From the NCBI RefSeq assembly GCF_003402415.2, contig NZ_AP036014.1:1612001-1676000 (forward strand): a DNA stretch of 64,000 nucleotides, given 5' to 3'. The stretch is from Cupidesulfovibrio sp000226255 (GTDB lineage Bacteria; Desulfobacterota; Desulfovibrionia; Desulfovibrionales; Desulfovibrionaceae). The translations under genes were made by a program, and so were the position numbers. Shown here piece by piece: positions 1 through 8,341 of the stretch; positions within the stretch are counted from its first letter, which is position 1; every line of letters starts with the position of its first letter. The notes under the pieces are model-generated. The model was given only the letters and a program-made list of their open reading frames with translations. It made no database searches and had not been told where the DNA came from.

Positions 1-1
1 C

Positions 2-1009
2 ACCCGCCTGACGCTGGAGGCCAGCCCCACGTACTTTCTGGGCCGCCCCTACATCGACGAGGTGGTCTACCGGGTCATCCCCGACCTTTCCACCATGTTC
101 CTGGAACTGAAGGCCCAGCGCCTGGACATGATGAACCTGAGCCCGCAGCAGTACCTGCACCAGACCAACGGGGCCGAATGGGACATGGCCTGGCGCAAGT
201 TCCAGTATCTGTCCTTCGGCTACAGCTACCTTGGCTACAACCTGTCGCTGCCCATGTTCAAGGACGTGAAGGTGCGCCAGGCCCTGGCTTGCGCCATAGA
301 CCGCAAGGCGCTGGTGGCCGGGGTGCTGCTGGGGCAGGGCATGCCCACCGTGGGGCCGTACAAGCCCGGCACCTGGGTATACAATGACAAAATTGATGAT
401 TATCCGTATGATGCTGCCAAGGCCAGGGAACTGCTGGCCCAGGCAGGCTGGGCCGACACCAACGGCGACGGCCTTCTGGACAGGGACGGCGCGCCGTTCG
501 CGTTCACCATCCTGACCAACCAGGGCAACGACCAGCGCATCAAGGCGGCCACCATCATCCAGAGCCAACTCAAGGCCGTGGGCATCGACGTGAAGATCCG
601 CACGGTGGAATGGGCGGCCTTCATCAAGGAATTCGTGGACAAGGGGCGCTTTGACGCCGTGCTGCTGGGCTGGAACATTTTGCAGGACCCGGACCTGTAC
701 GACGTGTGGCATTCGTCCAAGGCGGTGCCCGGCGGGCTGAACTTCGTGGGCTACAAGAACCCGGAAGTGGACGACCTGCTGGAGCGCGCCCGCTCCACCT
801 TCGACCAGGCCGAGCGCAAGAAGCTGTACGACCGGTTCCAGGAAATCCTGCACCGCGACCAGCCGTACTGCTTCCTGTACGTGCCCTATTCGCTGCCCAT
901 CGTCAGTTCACGCTTCCAGGGGCTGGAACCCGCGCCGGCGGGGCTGACTCACAACTTCACCCGCTGGTGGACCCCGAGGGAGCAGCAGCGGTATCGCATG
1001 CAGCAGTAG
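2..1009 (+). CDS. Peptide-type ABC transporter substrate-binding protein (SBP family 5), 5'-truncated
   Basis: The reading frame enters from the window edge and ends at TAG 1007-1009, leaving about 335 C-terminal residues. The opening residues (LEASPTYFLGRPYIDEVVYR) and the later segment VKVRQALACAIDRKAL are typical of the periplasmic oligopeptide/dipeptide-binding (DppA/OppA) family. A Ca-loop-like DTNGDGLLDRDG stretch near residue 155 is common in this family. The protein would capture peptides or similar solutes and pass them to an inner-membrane ABC permease. The permease genes are not in the window and the signal peptide lies upstream. Substrate cannot be told from this fragment. Confidence 0.93.
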   Translation, partial: TRLTLEASPTYFLGRPYIDEVVYRVIPDLSTMFLELKAQRLDMMNLSPQQYLHQTNGAEWDMAWRKFQYLSFGYSYLGYNLSLPMFKDVKVRQALACAIDRKALVAGVLLGQGMPTVGPYKPGTWVYNDKIDDYPYDAAKARELLAQAGWADTNGDGLLDRDGAPFAFTILTNQGNDQRIKAATIIQSQLKAVGIDVKIRTVEWAAFIKEFVDKGRFDAVLLGWNILQDPDLYDVWHSSKAVPGGLNFVGYKNPEVDDLLERARSTFDQAERKKLYDRFQEILHRDQPYCFLYVPYSLPIVSSRFQGLEPAPAGLTHNFTRWWTPREQQRYRMQQ

Positions 1010-1053
1010 GGTATTGATTCCAAGGATTTTTTCAGAAACAGCCCATTAAGAAG

Positions 1054-1059
1054 TATATT
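1054..1059 (+). promoter_or_regulatory. Possible -10 element (TATATT) ahead of the (p)ppGpp synthetase gene
   Basis: TATATT at 1054-1059 has a partial -35 match TTCAGA at 1031-1036 with a 17-base spacer. A GC-rich hairpin (GCACCCGGC 1086-1094 with GCCGGGTGC 1101-1109) follows in the leader or ends the upstream gene. The call rests on a motif match only. Confidence 0.3.
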
Positions 1060-1202
1060 CGGCTTCCTCCTCCGCACCCGGCCCCGCACCCGGCCCCGCC
1101 GCCGGGTGCGCGCGGTTTCGCGTCACCGGTCGGCGGGAACACACAGCCAACTCCGGCCATGGCGGCAGTCCGCCGTGGCCGACATACACAGGCCCGAACC
1201 GC

Positions 1203-3371
1203 ATGATCCGCATCCAGGACGTTCTCGACAAGGTGGCGTCGGTCAACAAGGACGCCGACCTTGCCCTCATCCAGAAGGCCTACGTGTACGCGGCCGCCGC
1301 GCACGCGGGCCAGACGCGCCTTTCGGGCGAACCCTACCTGTCGCACCCGCTGGCGGTGGCCTATTCGCTGGCCGAGATGCGCTTCGACGAGGCGGCCATC
1401 GCCGCCGGTCTGCTGCACGACACGGTGGAAGACACCACCGTGAGCATCGAGGACATCGACACCCTGTTCGGCGAGGAAGTGGCCGACGTGGTGGATGGCG
1501 TCACCAAGATCAGCCAGATGACCTTCGAGAGCAAGGAAGAGGCCCAGGCAGAGAACATCCGCAAGATGATCCTGGCCATGGCGCACGACATCCGCGTGCT
1601 CATCGTGAAGCTGGCCGACCGCCTGCACAACATGCGCACCCTGGACTTCCAGAAGCCGCACAAGCAGAAGCTGATCGCCCAGGAAACCATGGACATCTAC
1701 GCCCCGCTGGCCAACCGGCTGGGGCTGCACCGCATCAAGCTGGAACTGGAAGACCTCAGCTTCCGCTACGAGAAGCCCGACGTCTACGCCCAGATCAACG
1801 AATGGCTGGACACCAACCAGGTGGTGGAAAGCCACTACATCGAGCGGGTCATCACCCGCATCAAGGAGATTCTGGACAAGAACGAGGTCAAGGGCGAGGT
1901 GCGCGGGCGCATCAAGCACAAGTACAGCATCTACAAGAAGATGGTGCAGCAGGACCTGACGCTGGACGACATGCACGACATCATCGCCTTCCGGGTGATC
2001 GTGGACGACCTGCGCGACTGCTACGCCGTGCTCGGGCTGATGCACGCCCAGTGGAAGCCGGTGCACGGCCGGTTCAAGGACTACATCTCCATGCCCAAGG
2101 CCAACGGGTACCGCAGCCTGCACACCACGGTCATCGGGCCGGAGGGCGAGCGCATGGAGATCCAGATCCGCACCGAGGAGATGCACCGCCTGGCCGAACA
2201 CGGCGTGGCCTCGCACTGGCTGTACAAGGAAGGCGGCCGGGTGAACCCGCGCGACCTTGAACAGTTCACCTGGCTGCACGAGATACTCGACCGCCAGAAG
2301 ATGGAGACCGACTCCAAGGAATTCATGCAGTCGCTGCGCCTCGACCTGTTCAAGGACGAGGTCTACGTGTTCACCCCGCGCGGCGACGTGAAGGAACTGC
2401 CCGAAGGGGCAACCCCCATAGATTTCGCCTACCTGATCCACACCGAGGTGGGCAACCGCTGCGCCGGGGCCAAGGTGAACGGCAAGCTGGTGCCCCTTGG
2501 CACCGCCCTGAAAAGCGGCGACACCATCGAGGTCATCACCGACAACAGCCGCCGCCCCAGCCGTGACTGGCTGAAGTTCGTCAAGACGGCCAAGGCCCGC
2601 AGCCGCATCCAGCACTACATCCGCACCGAGGAGCGCGAACGGTCCATCGCGCTGGGGCGCGAGATGCTGGAAAAGGAAGGGCGGCGCATGGGCGTCAACA
2701 TCACGAAGGCCCTGCGCGACGGCGACCTGTTGCCCGTGGTGAAGGAACTTTCGCTGGGCAGCGTGGAGGACCTGCTGTCCAGCGTGGGCTACGCCCGCTA
2801 CACCCCCAAGAAGGTGCTGAAGCGCCTTCTGCCCAAGGACGAGGAGGCCGCGGCCGAGGAAGCCGCCAGGGCCGCAGAGGCCAACGCCGCCACGGCCGCC
2901 ACGCGCGAGGCCAACCGCAGGGCCGACAGCGTGAGCATCAAGGGGGTGGACGACATCCTGGTGCGCTTCGCCCGCTGCTGCAACCCGCTGCCGGGCGATC
3001 CCATCATCGGCTTCATCAGCCGGGGGCGCGGCGTCACCGTGCACACCTCCGACTGCGCCAACGTGCAGACCATGGAGCCGGAACGGCTCATCTCGGTGTT
3101 CTGGGACGGGCAGGAAGACAAGCCCTACCCGGCGCGCATCCACCTGGTGTGCCGCAACGAAAAGGGCGTGCTGGCCCAGATTTCCGCGCTGCTGGCCGAA
3201 GAGAACGTCAACATCGACTCCGGCACCATGCGCTCCATGGTGGACGGCAAGTCGGAAGTGGACTTCACCGTGGAGGTGCGCGACGTGGCGCACCTGTACC
3301 GGGCGCTGGACAGGCTGCGCAAGCTGCCTGCGGTGGTGGAGGTGCTGCGCTCCACCTCGACCATCGAATAG
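1203..3371 (+). CDS. spoT: Bifunctional (p)ppGpp synthetase/hydrolase (RSH family)
   Basis: A 722-residue long-form RSH enzyme that makes and degrades the alarmone (p)ppGpp in the stringent response. The N-terminal HD hydrolase domain shows SHP near residue 48 and LLHDTVEDT at 71-78. The synthetase domain follows, with GRFKDYISMPKANGYRSLH near residue 290 and EIQIRTEEMH. Its RFKD motif is the RXKD form of bifunctional enzymes; mono-functional RelA carries EXDD. A TGS domain (VYVFTPRGDVKELPEGATPIDFAY) sits near 390-450 and a C-terminal ACT domain near 650-720. HD and synthetase motifs both look intact, so both activities are expected. The gene stands alone and ends before a strong terminator. 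It could equally be named rel or relA. Confidence 0.97.
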   Translation: MIRIQDVLDKVASVNKDADLALIQKAYVYAAAAHAGQTRLSGEPYLSHPLAVAYSLAEMRFDEAAIAAGLLHDTVEDTTVSIEDIDTLFGEEVADVVDGVTKISQMTFESKEEAQAENIRKMILAMAHDIRVLIVKLADRLHNMRTLDFQKPHKQKLIAQETMDIYAPLANRLGLHRIKLELEDLSFRYEKPDVYAQINEWLDTNQVVESHYIERVITRIKEILDKNEVKGEVRGRIKHKYSIYKKMVQQDLTLDDMHDIIAFRVIVDDLRDCYAVLGLMHAQWKPVHGRFKDYISMPKANGYRSLHTTVIGPEGERMEIQIRTEEMHRLAEHGVASHWLYKEGGRVNPRDLEQFTWLHEILDRQKMETDSKEFMQSLRLDLFKDEVYVFTPRGDVKELPEGATPIDFAYLIHTEVGNRCAGAKVNGKLVPLGTALKSGDTIEVITDNSRRPSRDWLKFVKTAKARSRIQHYIRTEERERSIALGREMLEKEGRRMGVNITKALRDGDLLPVVKELSLGSVEDLLSSVGYARYTPKKVLKRLLPKDEEAAAEEAARAAEANAATAATREANRRADSVSIKGVDDILVRFARCCNPLPGDPIIGFISRGRGVTVHTSDCANVQTMEPERLISVFWDGQEDKPYPARIHLVCRNEKGVLAQISALLAEENVNIDSGTMRSMVDGKSEVDFTVEVRDVAHLYRALDRLRKLPAVVEVLRSTSTIE

Positions 3372-3455
3372 GGGCGGGTACGCTTGGTGCCGGGCTGCGG
3401 CCCGGCGCACGCATTTTTTCGCAATCCGCGCGCATTTCCTTGCAACCCGTGCGAC

Positions 3456-3488
3456 AAAAGAGGGGCCTCCTTGCGGAGGCCCCTTTTG
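3456..3488. terminator. Bidirectional rho-independent terminator
   Basis: A GGGGCCTCC / GGAGGCCCC stem with a TTGC loop is flanked by AAAAG and CTTTT. It lies between the converging (p)ppGpp synthetase and flagellin genes and has a T-run on either strand. Confidence 0.85.
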
Positions 3489-3600
3489 CTGGCGCTTGTG
3501 AGTGGAGAGGCTGGCCGATTCCCTTGGGTTTGCATGCCCGCGGCCCCGGCGTGGTCTGGAAGTCTTGTCGGGATTGACGATGTCCTTATCGTCCGTTCGG

Positions 3601-4488
3601 CTAGGTGCCCAACAGGTTCAACGCGAGACGGGGCAGGGCGTTGGCTTGCGAAAGCATGGCCACCGACGCCTGCGACAGAATCTGCTGGCGCACAAATTCC
3701 GTCATTTCCATCGACACGTCCACGTCCGATATGCGCGACTCGGCTGCCTGAAGGTTTTCGGCCTGGATCTGCAGGTTGCTGATGGTGTTCTCTAGGCGGT
3801 TCTGAAGCGCGCCGAGCGAGGCGCGAATCTTGTCCTTGGAGATGATGGCGTTGGTCAGGCCTTCAAGGGCCGCCTGCGCCGCGGATTGGGTGGAGATGGA
3901 CTGCCCCTTGCCCGCGGCGGCCTGGCTGCCCACACCAAGGGCGGACGCGGTCGCGTTGCCGATCTTGATGTAGTAGTAGTCCTCGGCGCAGTCGTTGGCG
4001 GAGCCGAAGTGCACCTTGAGCTTGCCGGTGGACTCGATGCCGGAGCCGTCGTGGGTGCCGGAAAGGTGCCCGTTCAGCAGGTGCACGCCGTTGAAGTCGG
4101 TGGAATTGGCGATTCGGGTGATTTCCGAGGCCATGGCCTGGTATTCCGAATCGATGATCAGCCGTTGGTCCGACGTGTAGGTGCCGGTGGCGGCCTGTTC
4201 GGCCAGTTCCTTCATGCGGATCAGCTTTTCGTCGATGACGCCCAGGGCGCCGTCGGCGGTCTGGATCAGCGAGATGGCGTCGTTGGCGTTGCGCGCGCCC
4301 TGGTTGAGCGACGCGATGTCGGCCCGCATCAGTTCGCGAATGGCGAGGCCCGCGGCGTCGTCGGCCGCCGTGCCCACGCGCAGGCCCGAAGAGAGCCGAC
4401 GCACGGAAGTTGCGAGCTTGCCGTACGACTGGCTCAGGTTGTTGGTGGCGTTCATCGCCATCAAGTTGTGATTGATGATCAGTGACAT
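3601..4488 (-). CDS. fliC: Flagellin
   Basis: A 295-residue flagellar filament subunit. The N-terminus SLIINHNLMAMNATNNL and the C-terminus MLSQANALPRLALNLLGT are the conserved D0/D1 helices of bacterial flagellin. The short, variable middle means a compact flagellin with little D2/D3, as is usual in Desulfovibrio. I chose ATG 4488 over the ATG at 4494: AAGGAGG lies seven bases before 4488 but only one base before 4494, and flagellins normally begin MSLIINHN. A sigma-28 promoter sits about 125 bases upstream. The protein is exported by the flagellar type III system and has no Sec signal. Confidence 0.96.
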   Translation of the reverse strand: MSLIINHNLMAMNATNNLSQSYGKLATSVRRLSSGLRVGTAADDAAGLAIRELMRADIASLNQGARNANDAISLIQTADGALGVIDEKLIRMKELAEQAATGTYTSDQRLIIDSEYQAMASEITRIANSTDFNGVHLLNGHLSGTHDGSGIESTGKLKVHFGSANDCAEDYYYIKIGNATASALGVGSQAAAGKGQSISTQSAAQAALEGLTNAIISKDKIRASLGALQNRLENTISNLQIQAENLQAAESRISDVDVSMEMTEFVRQQILSQASVAMLSQANALPRLALNLLGT

Positions 4489-4611
4489 GACCATTCCTCC
4501 TTGAATGTGTCGTCACGACTTCCATCGCCAATAAGGGGGACGCGGCCTTGCGCTTGTGGCGCGGTATCACCTCCGGCTGGCCGTAGATTCTCCCCTCCCC
4601 ACTCGCAGGTC

Positions 4612-4638
4612 CTATCGGCGGCTATAAAAATCGCTTTA
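4612..4638 (-). promoter_or_regulatory. Sigma-28 (FliA) promoter of the flagellin gene
   Basis: On the minus strand TAAA (4638-4635) is followed, after exactly 15 bases, by GCCGATAG (4619-4612). The consensus is TAAA-N15-GCCGATAA, so seven of eight -10 positions match and the spacing is exact. It leaves a leader of about 120 bases before the flagellin ATG. The rest of the gap 4489-4955 is AT-rich between 4650 and 4730 and shows no gene. Confidence 0.88.
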
Positions 4639-4955
4639 GGGTCGGGTGGGCATTTTTTTGTTTTTTCATGAGTAATATTTTCCAATATGCTGGAATGTAA
4701 TGGCTTATCCGTCGCGTTATTTTTTGCGGAGGGTTGCGCGGCCCGCCCCTTTTGCCCGGTTGCCCCATAACGGCGGGTGGGCCGGGACCGGCACGGTGCG
4801 GGAACAGTTCCGGGGTATTGGCGCACGGCGGGCGCAACGAAAAGGCCCGCGCACATCACCTCGAAGAGGTGGCGGGCGGGCCGGGGGGGGCGGACGGGCT
4901 GGACGAACTGAGCGGGCAGAAGGCGGTTGCGCCGTCCGGCCGTGGGGCAATGTGG

Positions 4956-5432
4956 TTATTTCAGGAATTCCGCCAGGGTGCCGTGCCGTTCCTTGAGCAG
5001 GCGCAGCATCTGCTCCTGCTGGCGCAGCCTGCGCACCGCCCGCAGCGACAGCCATGCCCCCAGCACCAGCAGGGCGAGGTTCAGCGCGCCCACCGGCAGC
5101 AGGAAGTGCAGCACGTCTTCCGTGTCGTAGTAGCGCGAGGTGGCGATGAGGAAGGTGGTCAGCGACATGGGCAGCGCCACGATGGCGATGCCCGTGCGCA
5201 GCGCGGCCAGCGAGGTGCGCTTTTCCGCCAGGATCAGTTGCGCCTCGTTGATGATGATGGGCGCGGGGGGCGGTGGGCAGGCGGCGTCGTCATGCTCCGC
5301 CGGGGCGGCCGGGGCCACCGCCTGAAAGTCCACGGGCGAGGGCTGCTTGGCCTGTGCGGGGGCGGCCTGGCTGCCGGGGGACGTGCCGTTGGGCGAGGTG
5401 ACTGTTCCGGCTGGCGGGGTGGGTTGGGTCAT
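4956..5432 (-). CDS. DUF202/YidH-like small membrane protein
   Basis: A 158-residue protein when started at ATG 5432 (MTQPTPPAG). The first ~70 residues are Pro/Ala-rich and probably disordered. Then comes LILAEKRTSLAALRTGIAI, resembling the L-x-x-[ER]RT-x-L-[AS]-x-[IL]RT signature of DUF202 (YidH) proteins. Two transmembrane segments follow, roughly GIAIVALPMSLTTFLIAT and FLLPVGALNLALLVLGAWL, and then a basic coiled-coil-like tail. The frame stays open to 5543 but the extra residues look non-coding. No clear ribosome site was seen, so the start is tentative. Biochemical role unknown. Confidence 0.72.
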   Translation of the reverse strand: MTQPTPPAGTVTSPNGTSPGSQAAPAQAKQPSPVDFQAVAPAAPAEHDDAACPPPPAPIIINEAQLILAEKRTSLAALRTGIAIVALPMSLTTFLIATSRYYDTEDVLHFLLPVGALNLALLVLGAWLSLRAVRRLRQQEQMLRLLKERHGTLAEFLK

Positions 5433-5593
5433 GGCGTCGCGCGGGGTGGGGGTGAAAGGGATGAGGCAGAGTTGCCGGAACCAAAAGCGGGCGGATTGCG
5501 GGGCCAACCAGGCCCAACTGGGGCCAGACCGCGCCGGGGTCATGACCGGGCGCGGGAGGTGGCGCGGAGCGTGGCGCGGGCGTTCGGACGGGT

Positions 5594-5797
5594 TCAGGGG
5601 CGGGTGGTCTTGCCCGCGCTCACGTCATACTGGCCGCGCGAACGCACGGTGCAGCCCGCATCCAGCACGAGGCCCAGCGCCAGGACGCACGCCAGCGCCA
5701 GCAGCGCCCAGCGCGATGCCCCGCGCGTCAGGGCGGACCCGCCGGGCGTGGCGCGGCACGGGCCGTGCGTGGCGTTCTGGGTGGGCATGAAAGCCAT
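5594..5797 (-). CDS. Small putative membrane or lipoprotein
   Basis: A 67-codon frame starting at ATG 5797, with AGAGG six bases upstream. It has a hydrophobic stretch (RWALLALACVLALGLVL) followed by DAGC and a short polar tail that ends in GKTTRP. The DAGC site is an imperfect lipobox. The hydrophobic-then-Cys layout and the ribosome site argue for a real gene. The small size and lack of a recognised family argue for caution. Confidence 0.4.
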   Translation of the reverse strand: MAFMPTQNATHGPCRATPGGSALTRGASRWALLALACVLALGLVLDAGCTVRSRGQYDVSAGKTTRP

Positions 5798-5960
5798 GGC
5801 ATGCCTCTGGCCGTTGCATGGTGCTTGTCTGTTCGTGGATAGTAGCGCGCGCGGCGAAAATGGCAACCCCGACCCGCTGCGACGGGGCGATGGCGCAAGG
5901 CCGCGCGTTCGCGTCGGGGAGGCACCCGCGCAGGCGGCATCGCCGTTCCGGCCTTGCATA

Positions 5961-6062
5961 TCAACGCCCGGCGTAGCGGATGCGGTAGATGGCCCCGGCG
6001 TAGTCGTCGGCCACCAGCAGGGAGCCGTCCGGCAGCACCAGCAGGGCAGCGCGGCGCGCGTC
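5961..6062 (-). pseudogene. C-terminal remnant of a sorbosone/PQQ-type sugar dehydrogenase
   Basis: Immediately after, and overlapping the stop codon of, the acetyltransferase gene, another minus-strand frame reads LLVLPDGSLLVADDYAG then AIYRIRYAGR and stops at TGA 5963-5961. This is how the C-terminal blade of L-sorbosone/soluble aldose dehydrogenases ends (DGSLLVxDDxAGxIYRIxY). Only about 30 codons remain and nothing upstream in frame continues the family. I read it as the stub of a gene whose 5' part was deleted or replaced by the neighbouring gene. Confidence 0.55.
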
Positions 6063-6609
6063 AGCGTTGCAGCACGGCGGGCAGGGGCCGCCACCAGAAG
6101 TCGGTGCCCGGCAGGGCGGCGTAGCCGATGCGCTGGTAGAACTTGTTCAGGCTGGCCAGCGAGCGCTTGGGGTCCACCCCGATGCACTGCGGGCCGATGA
6201 GCGCCAGGTCTTCGGGCCGCAGCCAGTCCAGGCAGAACTGCAGGGGGCACGGGCGCAGCAGCGATGCGCCGCAGTCGGCGTGCAGCCACGAGCGCTCCAG
6301 CAACTGGCGGGCCAGGCCGTAGCCCCGGTAGGCGGGGGCCACCAGCAGCACGTCCACGTAGGAAATGGGGGCGTCGTGGGTGGCGGCCATGGCGAAGCGC
6401 ACGGCGTTCACGGCCTCGCGCAGGTCGTCGTGGTTCAGCCCCGCCAGCGCGGCCACGCCTTCAAGGTTGTGGTATTCAAGGACGAAGCCCCGCAGACGGC
6501 CCACCACGCGCCCGTTGTGGTGGGCGTCGATGGTGTAGGGATGGATTTCCGGGTCGGCGGTGGGTTCGACGGTCAGGTGGGTGACGCAGCTTGCGTGTGT
6601 CGGGTGCAT
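6061..6609 (-). CDS. GNAT-family N-acetyltransferase
   Basis: A 182-residue protein when started at ATG 6609 (MHPTHASCVTHLTVEP). The central segment SYVDVLLVAPAYRGYGLARQLLERS is motif A of the GNAT fold: a beta strand, then the acetyl-CoA-binding R-G-Y-G-L-A loop and helix. The C-terminal SLNKFYQRIGYAAL matches motif B. The frame remains open to 6921, but the added residues are low-complexity and Arg-rich like antisense translation, so the inner ATG is preferred. Acceptor substrate unknown. The gene abuts the sugar-dehydrogenase relic at its 3' end. Confidence 0.75.
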   Translation of the reverse strand: MHPTHASCVTHLTVEPTADPEIHPYTIDAHHNGRVVGRLRGFVLEYHNLEGVAALAGLNHDDLREAVNAVRFAMAATHDAPISYVDVLLVAPAYRGYGLARQLLERSWLHADCGASLLRPCPLQFCLDWLRPEDLALIGPQCIGVDPKRSLASLNKFYQRIGYAALPGTDFWWRPLPAVLQR

Positions 6610-6822
6610 GGGAGGGTGGGTTTTGGTTGCGGGCGGCGAATGCCGCGCGGTTTCGGCGTACCAGAGCGCGGCCCGGCCCGCAACAGTGATGAAGGGGGGA
6701 TGAAGACAGGTGGATGAAGAAGAGTGGACGCAGGCGGGGCGGTTGCGGTTGAGCCCGGGCACGCGCCGGGCGCTGCTGCCCGCGATGAAAGCGGCGAAGG
6801 GCTGGCCGCGGGGCGCGCCATC

Positions 6823-6856
6823 AAAAAAAGAACGCGCCGGGCAGGCCCGGCGCGTG
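6823..6856 (-). terminator. Rho-independent terminator of the NlpC/P60 gene
   Basis: Read on the minus strand, ACGCGCCGGGC pairs with GCCCGGCGCGT and is followed by TCTTTTTTT. It begins about 25 bases after the stop of the lipoprotein gene. Confidence 0.88.
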
Positions 6857-6881
6857 TGGATGCGAGATGGAAGGCCGCGCG

Positions 6882-7667
6882 TCAGAACACGCGCTTGGCT
6901 CCGGCCCACTGGTTGCACCACGGCTTGGCGTCCAGCTTGGAGATGACCACGCCGTCGGATGAACTGCTGTGGATGAACTTGCCGTCCTCCAGGTAGATGC
7001 CCACGTGGTGGATGCGGCGCTTCTTGTTGCGCTTGAAGAACACCAGGTCGCCGGTTTGCAGTTGCTCGCGGCGAATGGTGCGCCCTTCCAGAAATTGCGA
7101 CTGCGAACTGCGCGGCAGGTCCACGCCCACGTTATCGTACACCCACCCGGTGAAGCCGGAGCAGTCGAAGCCGGTCTCGCCAACGCCGCCCCGGCGGTAG
7201 CGGGTGCCCAGCTTGGACATGGCCACATTGACCAGCCGCATGCGGGCGTCGATGGCCGACATGTCGTCGTCGGCTTCTTCCACCTTTGGATGATGACCGG
7301 CGGCTTCGTCCATGGCGTTCAGGGCTTCGTCCAGGTCGGCGATGTCGCTGAGCACGCCGTCGGCCATGGTGTCTTCGCCTTCCTCTTCGTCCTCGGCGTA
7401 TTGGGAATCGGCATTGCCGAGGCGGGGCGCGATGTCGCAGGATGCGCCCGCGTCCCCTTCGGCGGTGGGGGCGGCGGAGGAGTCCACGGCGGCGGATGCG
7501 TGCTGGTCCGCGTCATGCGCGGACTTTGTGATCTGGGTGGGCTTTACGGACGGGGCACCCTGTCGGACGCAGGCGGGGCCGGAAAGGGCAATGGCAAGCA
7601 GCAGTGGCAACAGGCGGGCGCAGGCGCGGAATAGTGGCGACGGTCCTAGCTTTGTCGTCATGTGCAT
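6882..7667 (-). CDS. NlpC/P60 family cell-wall hydrolase, lipoprotein
   Basis: A 261-residue protein started at ATG 7667 (MHMTTKLGPSP). It has a lipoprotein signal ending in the lipobox-like ALSGPAC, about 100 polar, acidic, probably disordered residues, and a C-terminal NlpC/P60 domain from about residue 130. The catalytic Cys is in TGFDCSGFTGWVYD and the His in HHVGIYLEDGKFIH. These enzymes cut gamma-D-Glu-diaminoacid bonds in peptidoglycan stem peptides at the outer membrane or in the periplasm. The frame is open to 7949 but without signal-like sequence. ATG 7661 is a near-equal alternative start. A terminator follows, so it is probably monocistronic. Confidence 0.88.
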   Translation of the reverse strand: MHMTTKLGPSPLFRACARLLPLLLAIALSGPACVRQGAPSVKPTQITKSAHDADQHASAAVDSSAAPTAEGDAGASCDIAPRLGNADSQYAEDEEEGEDTMADGVLSDIADLDEALNAMDEAAGHHPKVEEADDDMSAIDARMRLVNVAMSKLGTRYRRGGVGETGFDCSGFTGWVYDNVGVDLPRSSQSQFLEGRTIRREQLQTGDLVFFKRNKKRRIHHVGIYLEDGKFIHSSSSDGVVISKLDAKPWCNQWAGAKRVF

Positions 7668-7925
7668 GGCGGCGTTCGGTGGTGTTTGCGGTGTTGGCGG
7701 ATTTTGAGGCGAATTCGCCGTGCTCGGCTGCGTGCCTTGCGTTGCAGGGCCAGCGGCCGTCCGGCGTGCGGAGGAACCGGTGTGGTCCGAGTACTGTATG
7801 CGGCTGGCGGAAACGGATGTTTCAGGCCGACGCTTCCTTGGTGCCAAGAAAAAGACATTTTGGCAACCCGCATGTGACGGCGGGCGCAAGCTGCCGCCCG
7901 TGTGCCCGCCGCTGCGCACCAACGG

Positions 7926-7957
7926 AAAAGGGCTTGTGGCGGTAACCACAAGCCCTT
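7926..7957 (-). terminator. Terminator downstream of tRNA-Pro
   Basis: On the minus strand AAGGGCTTGTGG pairs with CCACAAGCCCTT around a short loop and ends in a T-run. It starts about nine bases after the tRNA 3' end. Confidence 0.85.
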
Positions 7958-7965
7958 GACCATTC

Positions 7966-8043
7966 TGGTCGGGATGAGAGGATTCGAACCTCCGGCCTCA
8001 GCGTCCCGAACGCTGCGCTCTAGCCAAGCTGAGCCACATCCCG
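7966..8043 (-). tRNA. tRNA-Pro (anticodon CGG)
   Basis: The acceptor arms CGGGATG and CATCCCG pair. The T loop reads GGTTCGAATCC and the anticodon stem CAGCG-TTCGGGA-CGCTG presents CGG, reading codon CCG. Discriminator A and an encoded CCA follow at 7969-7966. The tRNA stands alone and is followed by its own terminator. Confidence 0.95.
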
Positions 8044-8100
8044 TCGAGGAAGTGGTGTTTAGCGCGGGTGGGTGGGAATGGCAAGCGTTTTTATGGGCGG

Positions 8101-8129
8101 TTGTCAAAAAGAGTGGGTTCACCTATTGT
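8101..8129 (+). promoter_or_regulatory. Candidate sigma-70 promoter of the chemotaxis operon
   Basis: TTGTCA (8101-8106) and TATTGT (8124-8129) are separated by 17 bases, in the 298-base gap between tRNA-Pro and cheB. It leaves a leader of about 205 bases. A GC-rich inverted repeat near 8270-8310 lies in that leader. No sigma-28 match was seen here. Confidence 0.4.
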
Positions 8130-8341
8130 ACATACGGCCCAGTTTACTGGCAGTCCCGCCGCCAAGGGGCGCGGGCGGAAGGCCCTGTCGGCGCGGCCCG
8201 CACGCATTCGGGCCGCCCGCCTGCCGGTAGCCGGCCACGACACGAACAGGCATTGCGAATCGCACGCGAGTTCCGGGGTCGGAACACCTCGTTCCGGTAG
8301 AGGGAGGACCCCGACGCCCGGACGTTCTTTAGGAGAGACGA

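Noticed and set aside
1032..3410. A 792-codon open frame antisense to the (p)ppGpp synthetase
   Set aside because: GC-rich antisense shadow; His/Val/Gln-rich composition, no domain, and the plus-strand gene is unmistakable.
7902..8300. Open frame crossing tRNA-Pro (contains GMRGFEPPASASRTLRSSQ)
   Set aside because: This peptide is the familiar spurious translation of a tRNA gene.
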